Positions 10,250 to 22,075 of a DNA stretch of 64,000 nucleotides are shown here, piece after piece; positions within the stretch are counted from its first letter, which is position 1, and each line of letters begins with the position of its first letter. The notes under the pieces were generated by a model, which was not told where the DNA came from, did not search any database, and worked only from the letters and a program-made list of their open reading frames with translations. The stretch is from Hericium rajendrae (Eukaryota > Basidiomycota > Agaricomycetes > Russulales > Hericiaceae). The translations under genes and the position numbers were made by a program. The stretch lies in contig CM065890.1 of assembly GCA_033439255.1 (NCBI GenBank), forward strand, positions 124,001 to 188,000, written 5' to 3'.

Positions 10250-13200
10250 TCTCTAAGACGCACTTTCGCCTGGAGTGCGTGATGAGCATGGACGGGGTCG
10301 AGGTAGATGAGTCCACAAAGATTGGGAGCCTTGAGTGCATGCGGATGGCGGGTGTAGAAGTCGGTGATTGCACCATGGGCATTGGAAAGGGAGGTACGTG
10401 AAAGCCACTGATTTTCCGAATCAGGGTAGCCTGCCCATTTGACGAGATATTCAATGCCGCGTTTGTTCCGAGTGAGACGAGCATCGAGGACAGACTCAAC
10501 TTCGTACTCTTCCTCGCCCTCCACAAGGTCAGGTGGTGGTGCAGGGAAGTTGGGACCATGAGCATCGGTTTCCTTGTAAGGGGACAACAGGGACGTGTGG
10601 AACACCGGGTGGATACGCCAGGTGGGCGGTAGCTTCAGTCGATAAGAGACTGGGCCCAGGACGTCAGTGATTTCGAAAGGTCCTAGGCGTCGATCAGCAA
10701 GCTTAGCTTTGGGTCGCGTGGTTTTGATGTTCTTGCCATCGAGCCAGACCTTGTCACCAACCTGGAAGTGGATGGTGTCGTGCATATGGTCCTGGTTGTT
10801 GCGCTTCATGAGATCAGCAGCTGTTTGAAGGCTGGCCTGGACCTCAGTGCGAAGTTGTTCGAGGTGACGGAAACGATCCTCGACAGCGGGTGTAGACGAT
10901 GTGGGGTTGACAGTGGGGATGGCAGTGGGAATATAGCCGAGGAGCATTTCAAATGGAGCTCGGTTAGTGGCGCTGTGGATACGGTGGTTGTGCGAGAACT
11001 CAGCGTAAGGGAGCCATTGGACCCAATCATCCTGATGGTAGTTGCAGAAGGTACGAAGGAACTGCTCGAGTTCTTGATTGACGCGTTCTGACTCGCCGTC
11101 GGTCTGTGGATGATAGGCGGTGCTGAGGGAGGACTTGATACCAAGTTTGTCAAAGACGCCACGCATGACTTTGCCTGCATACTGTGGGCCACGATCAGAG
11201 ATGAGGCGTTCCCAGAGGCCGTAGTTCCGATAAATCCTGTCAAAAAGGATGTCGACTGTGCCATCACTGGTAATGGTCTCTTTACAAGGAGTGAAGGAGA
11301 CGTGCTTTGTAAAACGGTCGACGACCACATTGATGGAGTCATAGCCTTGGCATTCTGGGAGTTTGACGATGAAGTCCGAGGTAATGTCTTGGAAGGGACG
11401 GGTAGGGATGGCATTGGGAATTGTTTCAACATGAGGGCGGTGATTTTGAACCTTGGTGGCCTGGCAGGTAGCACAGCCATCAACATAATCACGAACAAAG
11501 ACAGACATACCGGGCCACCAGTAGTTGCGACTGAGGAGCTCATAGGTCTTGTAGCGTCCTGGGTGACCAGCCATGGGGGTGTCATGATGCAGTTTGACGA
11601 TGTCCCGACGAAGGTCCTTGTCAGCAGGGATGTAGACTTTGCCACGAAAGAGGATGAGGCCATCCTCGTAGTTCCATTCTTGGAGGTTCTTGACGAGGGA
11701 GCGAGGACCATTGTTCAGGATCACATCAAGGGCTTGAACAACCTCAATGTCCTTGGTCTTGGCATTGCGAATGCGTTGGCGAAGATCAGCATTGCCAATG
11801 GACTTGACAGCAGCTGGACGTGTAGCACGGATCTGGAAGTACTTGGGGTCGAGGAGGACATGATCGGAGTTGTCGTCGTCCACCCCCTCTCTATGGTCAG
11901 GTCGTCTCGACATGGCATCTGGTCGGTGATGAATACCGGGTTTGTGGATCAGGGTGAAGTCGAAACGAGTGAGGAAGAGAGCCCAGCGAGCTTGACGACG
12001 ACTCAGCTTTTGGGCAGACTTGAAGTATTCCAGGTTCTTATGGTCGGTCCAGATCTCCACAGTATGGGGAGAACCTTCCAGGTAGTGGCGCCAGGCTTCG
12101 AGGGCGCGGATGATGGCCAGGAGTTCCTTGTCATAGATGTCGTAGTTGCGTTCGGGGGCAGTGAAGGCCTTGGAGATGTAAGCAACAGGGTGCCATTGCT
12201 CGTCCTCCCGCGCTGGGATAGGATACCTCCTGTGGCATAGTCTGAGGCATCGACCTCAACCAGGTAGGGTTTGGACGGGTCAGGCATGATAAGGACTGGG
12301 GACGAGGTGAACGCAGCTTTGAGAGCCTCAAAGGCATGTTGACATTCAGCAGACCAGGCCCAAGGATGGTCTTTCTTGGTAAGGTCAAACATGGGATGAG
12401 CGACTTTGGAGAAGTCCTGGATAAAGCGTCGATAGAAGTTGCCAAAGCCAACAAAGGACTGGACGTCCTTGACGTTACGAGGGGCAGGCCATTCAGCAAT
12501 GCCTGCAACCTTGACGGGGTCCATGGCGAGCGTGTTATGGGAGACGATGAGACCGAGGAACTCAACTGAGGGCTGCTCGAATGAGCACTTCTCTGGTTTG
12601 AGGAAGAGGTCATTGTCCTGGAGGCGTTGGAGGACCTTGCGCACAAGGTCGCGATGTTCTTCGAGGGTTTCGGTGAAAATGAGGATATCGTCCATGTAGA
12701 TGACGACTTTGCCCGTATCAATGAGATCCTTGAAAAGTTCATTCATCATTCCTTGGAACGTGGCAGGGGAGTTGGTAAGACCAAAAAACATCACCAGGGG
12801 TTCAAAGAGACCGCGGTTGGTTTTGAAGGCGGCCTTCCATTCGTCGCCCTCCTTGATGCGAACGTTGTTGTAACCCCAACGAACGTCCATCTTGGAGAAG
12901 ACTTTGGCACCCTTGAGCTTGTCAACGAGTTCAGAGATGAGGGGCAGGGGATATTCATTCTTGATGGTGCCTTTGTTGAGGTGCGATAGTCCTGGACGGG
13001 GCGTAGTTTTCCATCTTTTTTCTTGATAAAGAAGAAGGGACTCGCCATAGGGGATTTGGAAGGGCGGATGTAGCCTTTCTTGACCTGGTCATCAAGGAAT
13101 GAATCGAGGTCCTCCTGCTCAGTAGGAGCCATGGGATAGACCTTGCATGAACGGGGTTCAAAACCATCTTTCAGGTCAATGGCGTGATCCCAAGGGCGAC

Positions 13201-14242
13201 GTTCGGGGAGGCGATGGGAGGATTCCTCGTCGAAGACAGGTTGGAAATCCTGATACTGAGGGGGAACCATCTCAGCAAAGGACTTCTCTGCAACACGAGT
13301 GGCCACACGCTCCGCCAGTTTCTGAGCATTGGTGAAAGAGCGACGGATACGGATGGTGTGTCGATAGTCGGGGTCGTCGTCTGGTGGGGGTGGTGTGTCC
13401 CAGTCAGGGAGAACACCAGCTAGACGAAGGCCCTCTTCAACCCAGTCATCATCGACATTAGGTCGGGGGTCATCGTCCTCGGTGAATAGACGTGCAGGGA
13501 CTTTGGACAGGTGGATGCGGCGAAGGCGGACACCTTGGACTTGGCGAGCAGGGATCACGTATTTGGGAAGTGGAGCAGCGACAAATGGTGGGGGCAGTGG
13601 GAGCAATGGAGGGGGGCAAGGTGGGGGGAGCAGTACTGCAGCAGTGCTGAGGACTGGTGGACAAGGGGCTGAGTGGCGACGTTCAGTGCGAGTGGACAGG
13701 TTCTTGACCGGGGGTTTATTCAGAGTGCAAGAGGGAGGGCAGCGAGTCATGTCGACACGACGAGAGACCCAATCGATTTCAGGGTTGTGTTCCTGTAACC
13801 AATCGGTCCCAAGGATAATGTCGTAGTCACCAATGTCAACGAGATAGAACTCAGCTGTCTCCTCATGGAAGGACGTCGAGTCCTTGGCATAAATGCGGAT
13901 GTTCTGGTTGACTGAATAGCGGACCCAGCCCACGATGTTTTCAGAGTTGTCCACATTGCGAACGGGAAAGGGTTTAGGGAGTTTCTTGAGGGGGAACTGG
14001 TGTTTCTTGGCAAACTCGGGGTGCATAATGATGCCTTCTGCACCACTATCGAGAAGTGCCTCAGCGTCGATTTGTTTCTTGATCGGGGTAGTGATAATCT
14101 TGGCCTGGAGCGTAATGGATGGTGTCTGACGGTTGGGCGTGATAGCGGACATGCGCAAAGACGATGGATACGATTGCTCACAGGGGTCGGATAGTATAGA
14201 GAAGCGATTCGACGGATCAAAGAAATGTTTCTTGCCACCCAC
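10250..14242 (-). mobile_element. pol region of the Gypsy element
   Basis: Polyprotein region on the minus strand. From right to left it carries: an aspartic protease around 13.8-14.1 kb (LLDSGAEGIIM, a DSGA-type active site); reverse transcriptase around 12.5-13.1 kb (VIYMDDILIF, the YMDD box); RNase H around 12.0-12.4 kb (VEVDASDYATGGILSQ); an integrase zinc finger and core around 10.9-11.6 kb (H-H-C-C in HHDTPMAGHPG...CATCQATK, then DFIVKLP); and a chromodomain around 10.3-10.5 kb (VESVLDARLTRNKRGIEYLV). The chromodomain is known in this clade to steer integration toward heterochromatin. The region is interrupted in about two places. Confidence 0.9.
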
Positions 14243-14265
14243 GGACGACGTGACCGGGGGGCGCT

Positions 14266-15255
14266 TTAAAAACCCTCAACCATATCCTTTAAAGCAGCTT
14301 TTGCCTCTTCCCTCTCTTCCTCGCTCAAGTCCTTCAACTGCGACGATAAGTCAGCGATGGACCTGTTGATGGCGGGGACAGCGAGGGCGGCGGCTGCATC
14401 TTCTGGAGCTACTCCCGGGGCAGAGCCGGTTTCTAGCGCTCGGACACGAGGGATTGGGGCACGGGGGTTGGAGTCGGCATTGAGGGGGCAGTCGCGGAAG
14501 CCATGGCCCTTCTGGCAGCAGCGGAAGCAACTGCCCTCACGCCTGAGACGCTCACGGTCAGGCTCCGAGAGTTTGGGCAGTGGGGCACCTGTAGCAGCAA
14601 CTGTGCGGGATCGGCCAGTGGACGTGGACTGAGGGGAGCGAGTGCTCACCGGGGTGCGCCCAGTTGTAGGGCGGGGACTCTGGAACCTGGTGCGCATGAG
14701 GTAGGCAGCATTCCGGTCACGCGCCCTCGCCTTCCACTCATCCAGGGTGGTGGGCGTGGGGTAGCTGCACTGGCAATCATCCCGCAAGGCACTGTTGAGG
14801 CCATGCAGGAACCAATCGATCAGGGCCACATCGTTGTAGCCGGTGCGAGGAGCGAAGGACTCGAACTCGGTGATGTAGTCGACTACCGGGCGTGTACCCA
14901 TCTGGAGGGTCTGGATGGCATGGGAGGCGTCCTTGGAGTCATCAAGGGGGGAGAAGTCCAAATTGAAGCGAGTTCGAAGGGCAGCGAGGTTGGCGTAGCG
15001 AGGGACATGGGCTGGAGATGTGGCTGCAGCCACAAGATCGTCATCCTCAAGGATCTCCTCGACACGCTGGGTGGCCCACTGGCCAGCGATAGGGCCCTGG
15101 CAGAGGTCGAGGAAGAGGGAGATCTGGGCGGTATCATCTTTATACCGGGTAGAGTTGGCGCGAAGGAATAAGCGAATACGCAACTGGAACTCCTTGGACT
15201 TGGAACGATCTCCCTGAAAGGGAGCAGGTTTGAGGCCGATCTCGGGGTTGGACAT
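14266..15255 (-). mobile_element. gag region of the Gypsy element
   Basis: Minus-strand capsid/nucleocapsid coding region of about 330 residues. The N-terminal part resembles the retrotransposon gag family (KPAPFQGDRSKSKEFQLRI, then RWATQRVEEI-like helices). A nucleocapsid CCHC zinc knuckle, CFRCCQKGHGFRDC, lies near the C-terminus. It lies upstream of pol, as expected. Confidence 0.85.
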
Positions 15256-16488
15256 GTCGTCGGGCGGCTGAACAGGGGGAGCTGGGGCAATGATCGGTTT
15301 GACGTTGACGGTGGATGTTGATGCAACAGCAGCAATGGGTGGAGCAGGTGAGGGGACTGGTACTGGGGTAGGCGTTGAAACAGGTGGTGGTAGTGGGGCC
15401 CGAAGGGTATCGAGGCGGGTAGCTTGTTGCTGAGCGAGATTCTCTATAACTGCCTGAGAGAGTGCAAGTTCTGCAGTGGTTAAGAAGAGGGTACTGGCCT
15501 GCCAAAACCACAGGTCACTTTCTTCTACGAGGCTGGGTCTCCAACTGACTACAAGCCGATTGGTGTTGGAGCGGTATGCGTAGTAGTTGTTGGTTACCGG
15601 GTTGAAGGTGATACCTGAGGGAACAACAAGTGGTGTGGTGCGAGCAGGGGGAGAATCTGCACTAGGAAGGGCAATGGTGGGAAGCGGTGGGGTAGCGGGG
15701 TGTTGGCGGCGGTGTTCTGTGGCTGCGACGTCGAAGTCATTAAGCTCGAGGTCTGCCTGGTCGTCACGATCAGCGAAGTACCACTGTGCGGGACCGTCGT
15801 CGTCCTCCGGGACAAAGTCTATTCGAACGATGCCAGAAAGGGTGTAGATGAAGTATTCGTCGAGCGAGGCAAAGACGCCGAGTGGGTATGGTTCTGTGGT
15901 CTGGAAACGGGGGTCGGTGGGATCAATGGTGAGGTCTAGAGGAAGTCAGCCGCAACTGGGCGATGACCAAGAGCACGAGGGTACAGGGGGTCCGAGTATG
16001 GGGTTCTGAGGAATCGGTGGCCGAGGCGTTCTCTGGCCCACACAGGCTCAGGCGAGGGTTCCGGGGTGAAGAGACCTAGTGTGCAAAAGGGGAACGAGGT
16101 CAATGGTAGGATACTTGCAGGGGATCCTCGGTTGGGTTGGCGACAGTGGTAAGCAATGTCCGAGGCACCAAACGTGAATTCTTGCAAGTCAACGTCAAAG
16201 GAAACTCGAATTCGAACGTATAAGGCAATGGAGATAGCACCTGCACGTGGTTTCCACGACCTCAATCGAAACCAAACTCCTTCGGCTTCCCAACGCTTCA
16301 CAGCACAATAGCGGAGGAGGGGGATGAGTGCACTGCCCTCGATGGTGTTGGCGATGGGAAAGGGAAGATGAGGTTGATGGAATGGATGTCGAGATTCGGT
16401 GAAGATGTCGGCGGTGAAGGGTTCAAAGAAGAAAGGTATGATGGGCGATAGTAGGGAGGTGAGGCGGGTGTATGAGAGATTGTCCAGG
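15256..16488 (-). mobile_element. Leader region of the Gypsy element
   Basis: About 1.2 kb between the 5' LTR and the clearly recognisable gag frame, with no domain I recognise. A TGG lies two bases inside the 5' LTR border on the minus strand and could begin a primer-binding site. I could not match it to a specific tRNA. Confidence 0.6.
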
Positions 16489-16911
16489 TGTCAAGACTCG
16501 GTCGTAGACAGCAGAGAACCACCCAAGTCACCAGCGATGATGAGAGCGAGAGAGCAGAGAGCGACTAGCAGCGCAGTGACCTGTATTGGAGGTACAGTAC
16601 GGTACAGACGAAATGGACAATCTAGGGAAATAGGCGAGCGACAGGGAGCCTATAAGTACTGGGACGACAATGGGAAAAGAACAATGGACACCATAATGGG
16701 TCGAACAATAGAGTGAGAACAATGGTGGCCAAAAGGAGAACAATGGGGGGGAGAACAATAGGATGTCCCAAAGGGGAACAAGGGCATGGGTGAAGGATAG
16801 CCCCAGGTCATGTGAGGAAGTGAACATGTGATGGGGCTGCTGGAGCACATGACCGACGCGATGCCTTGATGGCAGAGAAGAAGGCGGAGAGAAATGGAGC
16901 GATCCGTGACA
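16489..16911 (-). repeat. 5' LTR of the Gypsy element (right copy)
   Basis: A 423 bp terminal repeat nearly identical to 9820-10241; the visible difference is about one base in a G-run. It is followed by TACAT at 16912-16916, the second copy of the target duplication. On the minus strand it lies upstream of gag, so it is the 5' LTR. Confidence 0.95.
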
Positions 16912-16914
16912 TAC

Positions 16915-17082
16915 ATGAAGGCGATTGATGCTCTTTCTGATCAGAAGTGGGAGTTGATCATGGAGCTGGCTGAGATAGCTTGTGCTTCCAAGCGTAAGAA
17001 GCATCCTCAGACTGAGTCTGGTGTTTTGGATGCAGGTGCTCGTCGTCGGACAGGCCTTGTGGATTATCTGTCTGATGATTAA
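16915..17082 (+). CDS. Short open frame cut off by the Gypsy insertion, function unknown
   Basis: Encodes 55 residues from the ATG at 16915 (MKAIDALSDQKWELIMELAE...), with a Lys/Arg-rich patch (SKRKKHPQ) and the end VDYLSDD. It begins in the target duplication right beside the LTR. In the uninterrupted site the same frame would extend a little into the bases left of 9819. The composition looks coding and unlike the AT-rich TCTGA sequence that follows. It may be the last exon of another Plavaka-associated gene. No family is recognised. Confidence 0.4.
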   Translation: MKAIDALSDQKWELIMELAEIACASKRKKHPQTESGVLDAGARRRTGLVDYLSDD

Positions 17083-18360
17083 GAGTTTGTAATTTTTCTC
17101 TCTTCTTGCATAATAATCTGACCTAAGTTTAAATAGGATCAGACTTGTCTGCATTTGTCTGAGTTTGTACTTTGTCTGCATTTTTTTCTGAGCTGACTTC
17201 TGACTTGCATTCTCTTCTTATGAATAGGATTTGATGCTTCTGAATTTTGTCTGAGTATGTCTGATCTTGTTTAATATTGGTCTGAGCTGACTTCTGATCT
17301 AGTTTTCCTCTCTTCATACATCTGATGTTTTAATGATTTCTAATGCTTTACATTTACTGTTAATCCCTTTCACCTATGGCCTACCTTTTTGGGTTTATGC
17401 TGCATTGGGCGTTTTAGTCGTTTTACCTGCTTAATTTTAGAATGCAGTGGTTCTGATAATTTGGTGTGATTCTAAGTGTCTGAATACTGGTTGAAAGATC
17501 TAATTATGAGCTGAAAGCTCTGCTCATTATTCTGAAAATGTAATTGAGTTGTTCTGACTAAAGTCTGATAGACTAACTTGTATTTTGCAGAAGATGAAAT
17601 ATGTTTGAAATGGCTCTGATGAGTCTGATATAATCTGAATTTCTATCTTGTAAAATTCTGAGATATCTGAATGAGTCTGATACCATTAACTTAGAACACT
17701 CAAGAATATCTAACTGATCTAATAGTACTTCAACTAAGTTAGATATCAATATGAACTGTAGTTCAAAATTAGCTCTAATGAATCTGAGATATTCTGTAAA
17801 CTTTTATAATGTCTGCATTAAGTCTAATAGATCTGAATTTCTAACTTATAAGATTTTGAGATGTCTGACTAATCTGATAGCATCCTATTCAAATCAGATA
17901 TCAACATAGACTCTAATTTTAACAAGTCAAAGATGCTGAAGCTTGTTTGTGTGATAGTAAAAGTTTATCAGAATGACTGACATCAGATTAAATTCTGACA
18001 ATCAGATCAGTTCTAATATCAGATCAAATTCTGACATCAGATTAATAAGTCTGATATCAGGCATTTTCTAACTGTCAGATAATTTCTGACATCATTAGAA
18101 AATCTCTGAGATTATCAGACAATCTCTGACTATCAGACAATTTCTAACTATTAGAGATTGTCTAATGATATCAGAAATTATCTGACATCAGACTTTTGAT
18201 CTGAGAGTCAGGCTTTGATCTGATAGCAGATCAGTTTTTCTGATATAGTCTGATGTAGTCTGAAAAACAGCACCCTAAATGACAGTCCTGATAGAAATCA
18301 GACAAAATCAGATAAAATTAGGTCATTTTCAGGTCATTTTCAGATCAGTCAGGAAATTTG
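17083..18360. repeat. AT-rich TCTGA/TCAGA-rich non-coding sequence
   Basis: About 1.3 kb of AT-rich sequence crowded with TCTGA and its reverse complement TCAGA. The inverted motifs are densest at 17,980-18,350, where both orientations alternate. It has the same motif vocabulary as the arrays at 2.9-3.9 and 8.5-9.8 kb but no clean tandem period. No gene is seen. Confidence 0.6.
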
Positions 18361-18910
18361 AGGTTTACTGATGAACTTGCCTGGCCTGCCGCAGCCACTG
18401 CACCCCTCGCACACTCACGACACACCGCACGCCCTCAACAGGCTCGCATGCGAGCCCCCGCATGGTGTGGATGTGCCAGCATGCCCCACGCCATCGGTGA
18501 CGTGCTTGCGAACACGACACATGGCTGTGCATGTGTGAACGGCCTCGCCAGTACACGCACACACTCCTGCATGTGAGCATGCAGCCATGCACATCTACGC
18601 AGATATGGGTGCGACCATGCACAGTGCGCAAACCTGGGTGAAGTCCCAATGTGCACAATGCCCTGACAGCCTCTCCAAGACCGTGCTCGGCCCAGCGACT
18701 GCACAAAGACCAGGGCCCTGACTGCATGCATGTTCCCCCGGGACGTGCGCGTACGCACGCTCATGTGAGCGTGCAGCCGTGCATGCTCGCACCAAGCATG
18801 CCTGCTCACGCATGCCTTGGAAGGTGTGCTCATTCATGTGTCTGGACAGCCCGTGCCTGTCCGATGCCTCCAGCCTGTGACCTGCTCATGCAGGTTCTCC
18901 TGGCCCCCGA
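18361..18910. repeat. GC-rich TGCATG-type island
   Basis: An abrupt switch to GC-rich sequence full of GCATGC, CATGC and TGTGCA motifs, resembling the island at 20,940-22,075. Long open frames occur on both strands only because stops are rare in this composition. None looks like a protein. Confidence 0.5.
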
Positions 18911-20077
18911 TTTGTTACCCACTAGATAGTTAGTGGTAGTACTCTTATCTGTGGTAGTGTATCTTGAATATGAGATTTTTTTTTGCTTCAATGTCTTGAG
19001 TCCTGGCTAGCTGACAATAGTGAATATAGTAGCCATAGTATCTATACTTTCCCTAAGTAACTATGATACTTCTATACATTTGACACTCCAAGCTATAGAG
19101 GCTATGGCATCCTATGTATTTAACACCTCATGCTATAGGGCCTATCATAGCTCTCCATAGCTCTTCATAGCTAGACAGTTCTGCCTCATAGCCTCTATAG
19201 CTCACTGATAGGGCCCATAATGGAACTTGCTGCTATATAAAAATCCTTTTTCTCAGATGTACAACAAAGCTGTGCATGAGGCATCAGGGTACGATGAGGC
19301 CATGCATGAGATGTCGGGTCACGCGAGGCTTGCGCGAGACACCAGGGTGGTGTACGTGACACAGCCTGTGCGCTGGAAGCACAGCCCAAGGCACGAGCAC
19401 TGTGAGTCATTGTTGTACTGCCGCAGGCTCATGCATGATGCAGCTAGCCTGCATGAGGCACGATGGCCGCACACAAGAGGGCAGCGCAGAGCAGAGCCAT
19501 GGAGCCCACATGTGAGATGTCGGGGTACATACAACACACCCACACATGGCCACGTGCATCTGAGAAAATCCACATGGCTATAGAGCTCTATATAGAATAT
19601 ATAAATGTCATAGGACCATAGCTATGCCACCTATTCTATAGATGGCCATAGAAGGGGATCATCTATAGAGTGCTATATAGCTACCTAAGATAGCTATAGA
19701 GTGCTATGGTAGCTATAAAGCTATAAGAGATGGCTATGATAGCTATAGAGCTACAAGACATAGCTATGAAGCTATGAGAGTAGCTATGTAGAATATATCC
19801 ACTATACACATTATGCAGAATATATTTGCTACAGATGTCATAGATACTCTAACGGTTACAATTAGCTAAGTAATCTATATATTTTTAATAGACTACAATG
19901 TTTTAATTGAAATTCATAGTCATACTAGACTTAGTATGATTCTACAAAAATCTACATATTGATAAAGTAAATCATTCACAAGATCACACAAAAGATAAAG
20001 AAAAGCAAGATATTTTATTGACTGATTACAACATCATCTGAAAAATCTAATTTTTATATAGCAAAAGGTCAAGCTAT
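18911..20077. repeat. AGCTAT-rich modules around a GC-rich core
   Basis: AT-rich sequence with dense AGCTAT/ATAGCT runs at about 19,125-19,215 and 19,575-19,800. Between them lies a GC-rich core bounded by perfect 12 bp inverted repeats: TTTTCTCAGATG at 19,247-19,259 (13 bases with an extra T) and CATCTGAGAAAA at 19,557-19,568. This resembles a small non-autonomous inverted-repeat element. From about 19,850 to 20,077 the sequence is plain AT-rich with nothing recognised. Confidence 0.5.
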
Positions 20078-20666
20078 GGATCATCAGGAAGGTTGACAAC
20101 TTTCTGATTGACCTGACAATTTCTAACCCTACTGACAGCTTCTGATTGACCTGATCCACCTGAAAGCAATCTTGAGAAGCAAATATCTGATCAGACTTTT
20201 ACATTCAAGAAAAGACATTTATTGTCAGATATATAAGTTTTTAATCTCTAACTAATAGATATATCAAAATCTTTGATATCTGAAATTTTTGAAAATCTGA
20301 GAGTGTCTGATTTCAAATCTGGAGGTCAAATATCAGTCAGATGGATCAGACAGTGTCAGACACCATCAGATGCTCTCAGACAGTTGCAGATAATTTTCAG
20401 ATATTTGACCTCCAGATTTGAAAAAATTCTCAGATCAGACACTCTCAGATTTAGAAAATTTCAGATATCAGAGATTTTGTTATATCTATTAGTTAGAGAT
20501 TACAAACTTATATATCTGACAATGAATGTCTTTACTTAAATGTAAAAGTTTGATCAGATATTTGCCTGTTAAGATTGCTTTCAGATGGATCAGGTCAATC
20601 AGGAGCTGTCAGTAGGGTTAGAAATTGTCAGGTCAATCAGAAAGTTGTCAACCTTCCTGATGATCC
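20078..20666. repeat. 589 bp inverted repeat (foldback or MITE-like element)
   Basis: Near-perfect palindrome. The left arm, about 20,078-20,333, starts GGATCATCAGGAAGGTTGAC. The right arm, about 20,400-20,666, is its reverse complement with scattered mismatches and small indels. A spacer of about 66 bp separates them. Imperfect direct repeats, AGGTCAAGCTATGG (20,066-20,079) and AGGTAAGCTATGG (20,670-20,682), flank it. The arms are TCTGA-rich and non-coding. Confidence 0.85.
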
Positions 20667-22075
20667 TACAGGTAAGCTATGGAGTCTATGGCTCTGACTT
20701 GTTAAGCTTTGTAGAGCTATGAGAGTTATCATAGCCTTCATAGCAGACAGTGTGGAATACATAGCCTACATAGCTGCTACTGTCAAATACATCATACTTG
20801 CTAAGAGGACCTATGGCTCCCATCAACACTATGCTGACTATGTTAAGCCAGATATAAGCATCAAAGGTATGAAGTCAAAATCATTAAATTTAAATGTCAC
20901 TAATACTATTAGTTGGTCTGCTAAGTTACAGAAGGGACTAGCTATGTGTCCCATACACACAACAGCACACACTGACGACGTAGTGCCCACTGGGTGCTGG
21001 CACAGTCGTCCGGCACCAGTGTGCATGGCCTCGTGCATGCAAACGCAGCTGTGCACGCACCCTTATCAGCATGCGCAGCCACCCTGTGTACGCCTTCGCC
21101 GGTGCGCATGGCCTCGTATGCACAGATGCAACTGGCCGCACGCAGTAGGCTGGCGTGGTCATCTGCCGGCCTGCGTGACCCTGCGCGAGCAGACGGGGAC
21201 CGTGCTCATATGCACTGGCACGGTCATGAGCGGCCCTGTGCGCAGTCATTGTCCTGCATGGCCCCGTCTCAGCAGACAAGGCTGGGTATGGCCTGGCAGG
21301 TACATGGTTGCCTCGCCATGCATGCGTACACGCACAGGGGTGGTCAGTGCGGCTGTGCACAGGCGAGGCAGGGCTGTGCATAACATCCCACACACTAGCG
21401 GGGCTGTCCACGGCCATGTACTCGCCATTGGGGTTGTCTGTGAGTGCGCATAGCCCCCCACATGCATATGCACTGGCGTGGTTGTCCGTGGCTGCCTGCA
21501 CGCATGTGCATGGCTGGTGTGGTCATCCGCCAGCATGCGTGGTCTGCATGCACAGTGAGAGGCCATGCGTGACAGCTCGCACACTGGCAGGATTGTCTGC
21601 AGCTGTGTGCATGCTGTTGGGGTCGTCCGCAACTGTGCATAGCCCCCAGCATGCATGCATGATGGCGTGGTTGTCCACGGCTGCCTGCACACGTGTGCAT
21701 GCACTGGCGTGTCATCCGCCGGTGTGCGTGGTCCCATGTGCGCAGTCCGTAGCTGCCAGCACAGCATGTGTAGGTGCGCTGGTGACCGTCCACGGCCATG
21801 CGCACGAAGTTGCCGGCACGCGAGGCCCCATGCATGCAGGTGGGGCCACACGCATGCATGCGAGGGCAATGCATGCACTGGCAGTGGGCACATGCATGCT
21901 GGCAGTGGGGGCAATGACAAGGGCAACGGCAGAGTCAACGGCAATGGCAATGGCGGCGGTGATGGTGAGGGTGGTGGGAGAGCGGGAGGGCAGGAGCAGG
22001 GGCAGCGCAGGGGCTTGCATCATCGATTTTGTGGTAGAGCGGGGGAGAGCACGTCAAATGATGTTTAGTCAGGTC
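20667..22075. repeat. AGCTAT run followed by GC-rich TGCATG island with about 190 bp repeats
   Basis: A short AGCTAT-rich stretch lies at about 20,675-20,830. From 20,940 the sequence is GC-rich and full of TGCATG, GTGTGC and GGCGTGG. Diverged tandem units are visible: TAGCCCCC followed by a GCATG-rich block starts near 21,451 and again near 21,640, a period of about 189 bp. The end (21,900-22,000) becomes a GGCAAC/GGTGGG-rich low-complexity tract. No protein is supported. Confidence 0.55.

Larger units (their letters stand above)
9820..16911 (-). mobile_element. Ty3/Gypsy LTR retrotransposon, chromovirus type, recent insertion
   Basis: A 7,092 bp LTR element read on the minus strand. It is bounded by LTRs of 422 and 423 bp that begin TGTCAAG and end GTGACA, and flanked by the 5 bp target duplication TACAT (9815-9819 and 16912-16916). 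In minus-strand order it holds a leader, gag with a CCHC zinc knuckle, then protease, reverse transcriptase, RNase H, integrase and a C-terminal chromodomain. The gag-PR-RT-RH-IN order and the chromodomain define Ty3/Gypsy chromoviruses. The two LTRs look identical apart from about one base, so insertion was recent. The pol part shows roughly two breaks, so the copy is nearly whole but probably not autonomous. It sits inside Plavaka-associated sequence. Confidence 0.95.

Noticed and set aside
11110-12240. Plus-strand open frame of 376 codons inside the Gypsy element
   Set aside because: It lies antisense to the integrase/RNase H region and is a by-product of that coding sequence; no domain of its own.
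20273-20539. Open frame of 88 codons inside the inverted repeat
   Set aside because: It runs through both arms of the palindrome, so it is a repeat artefact.
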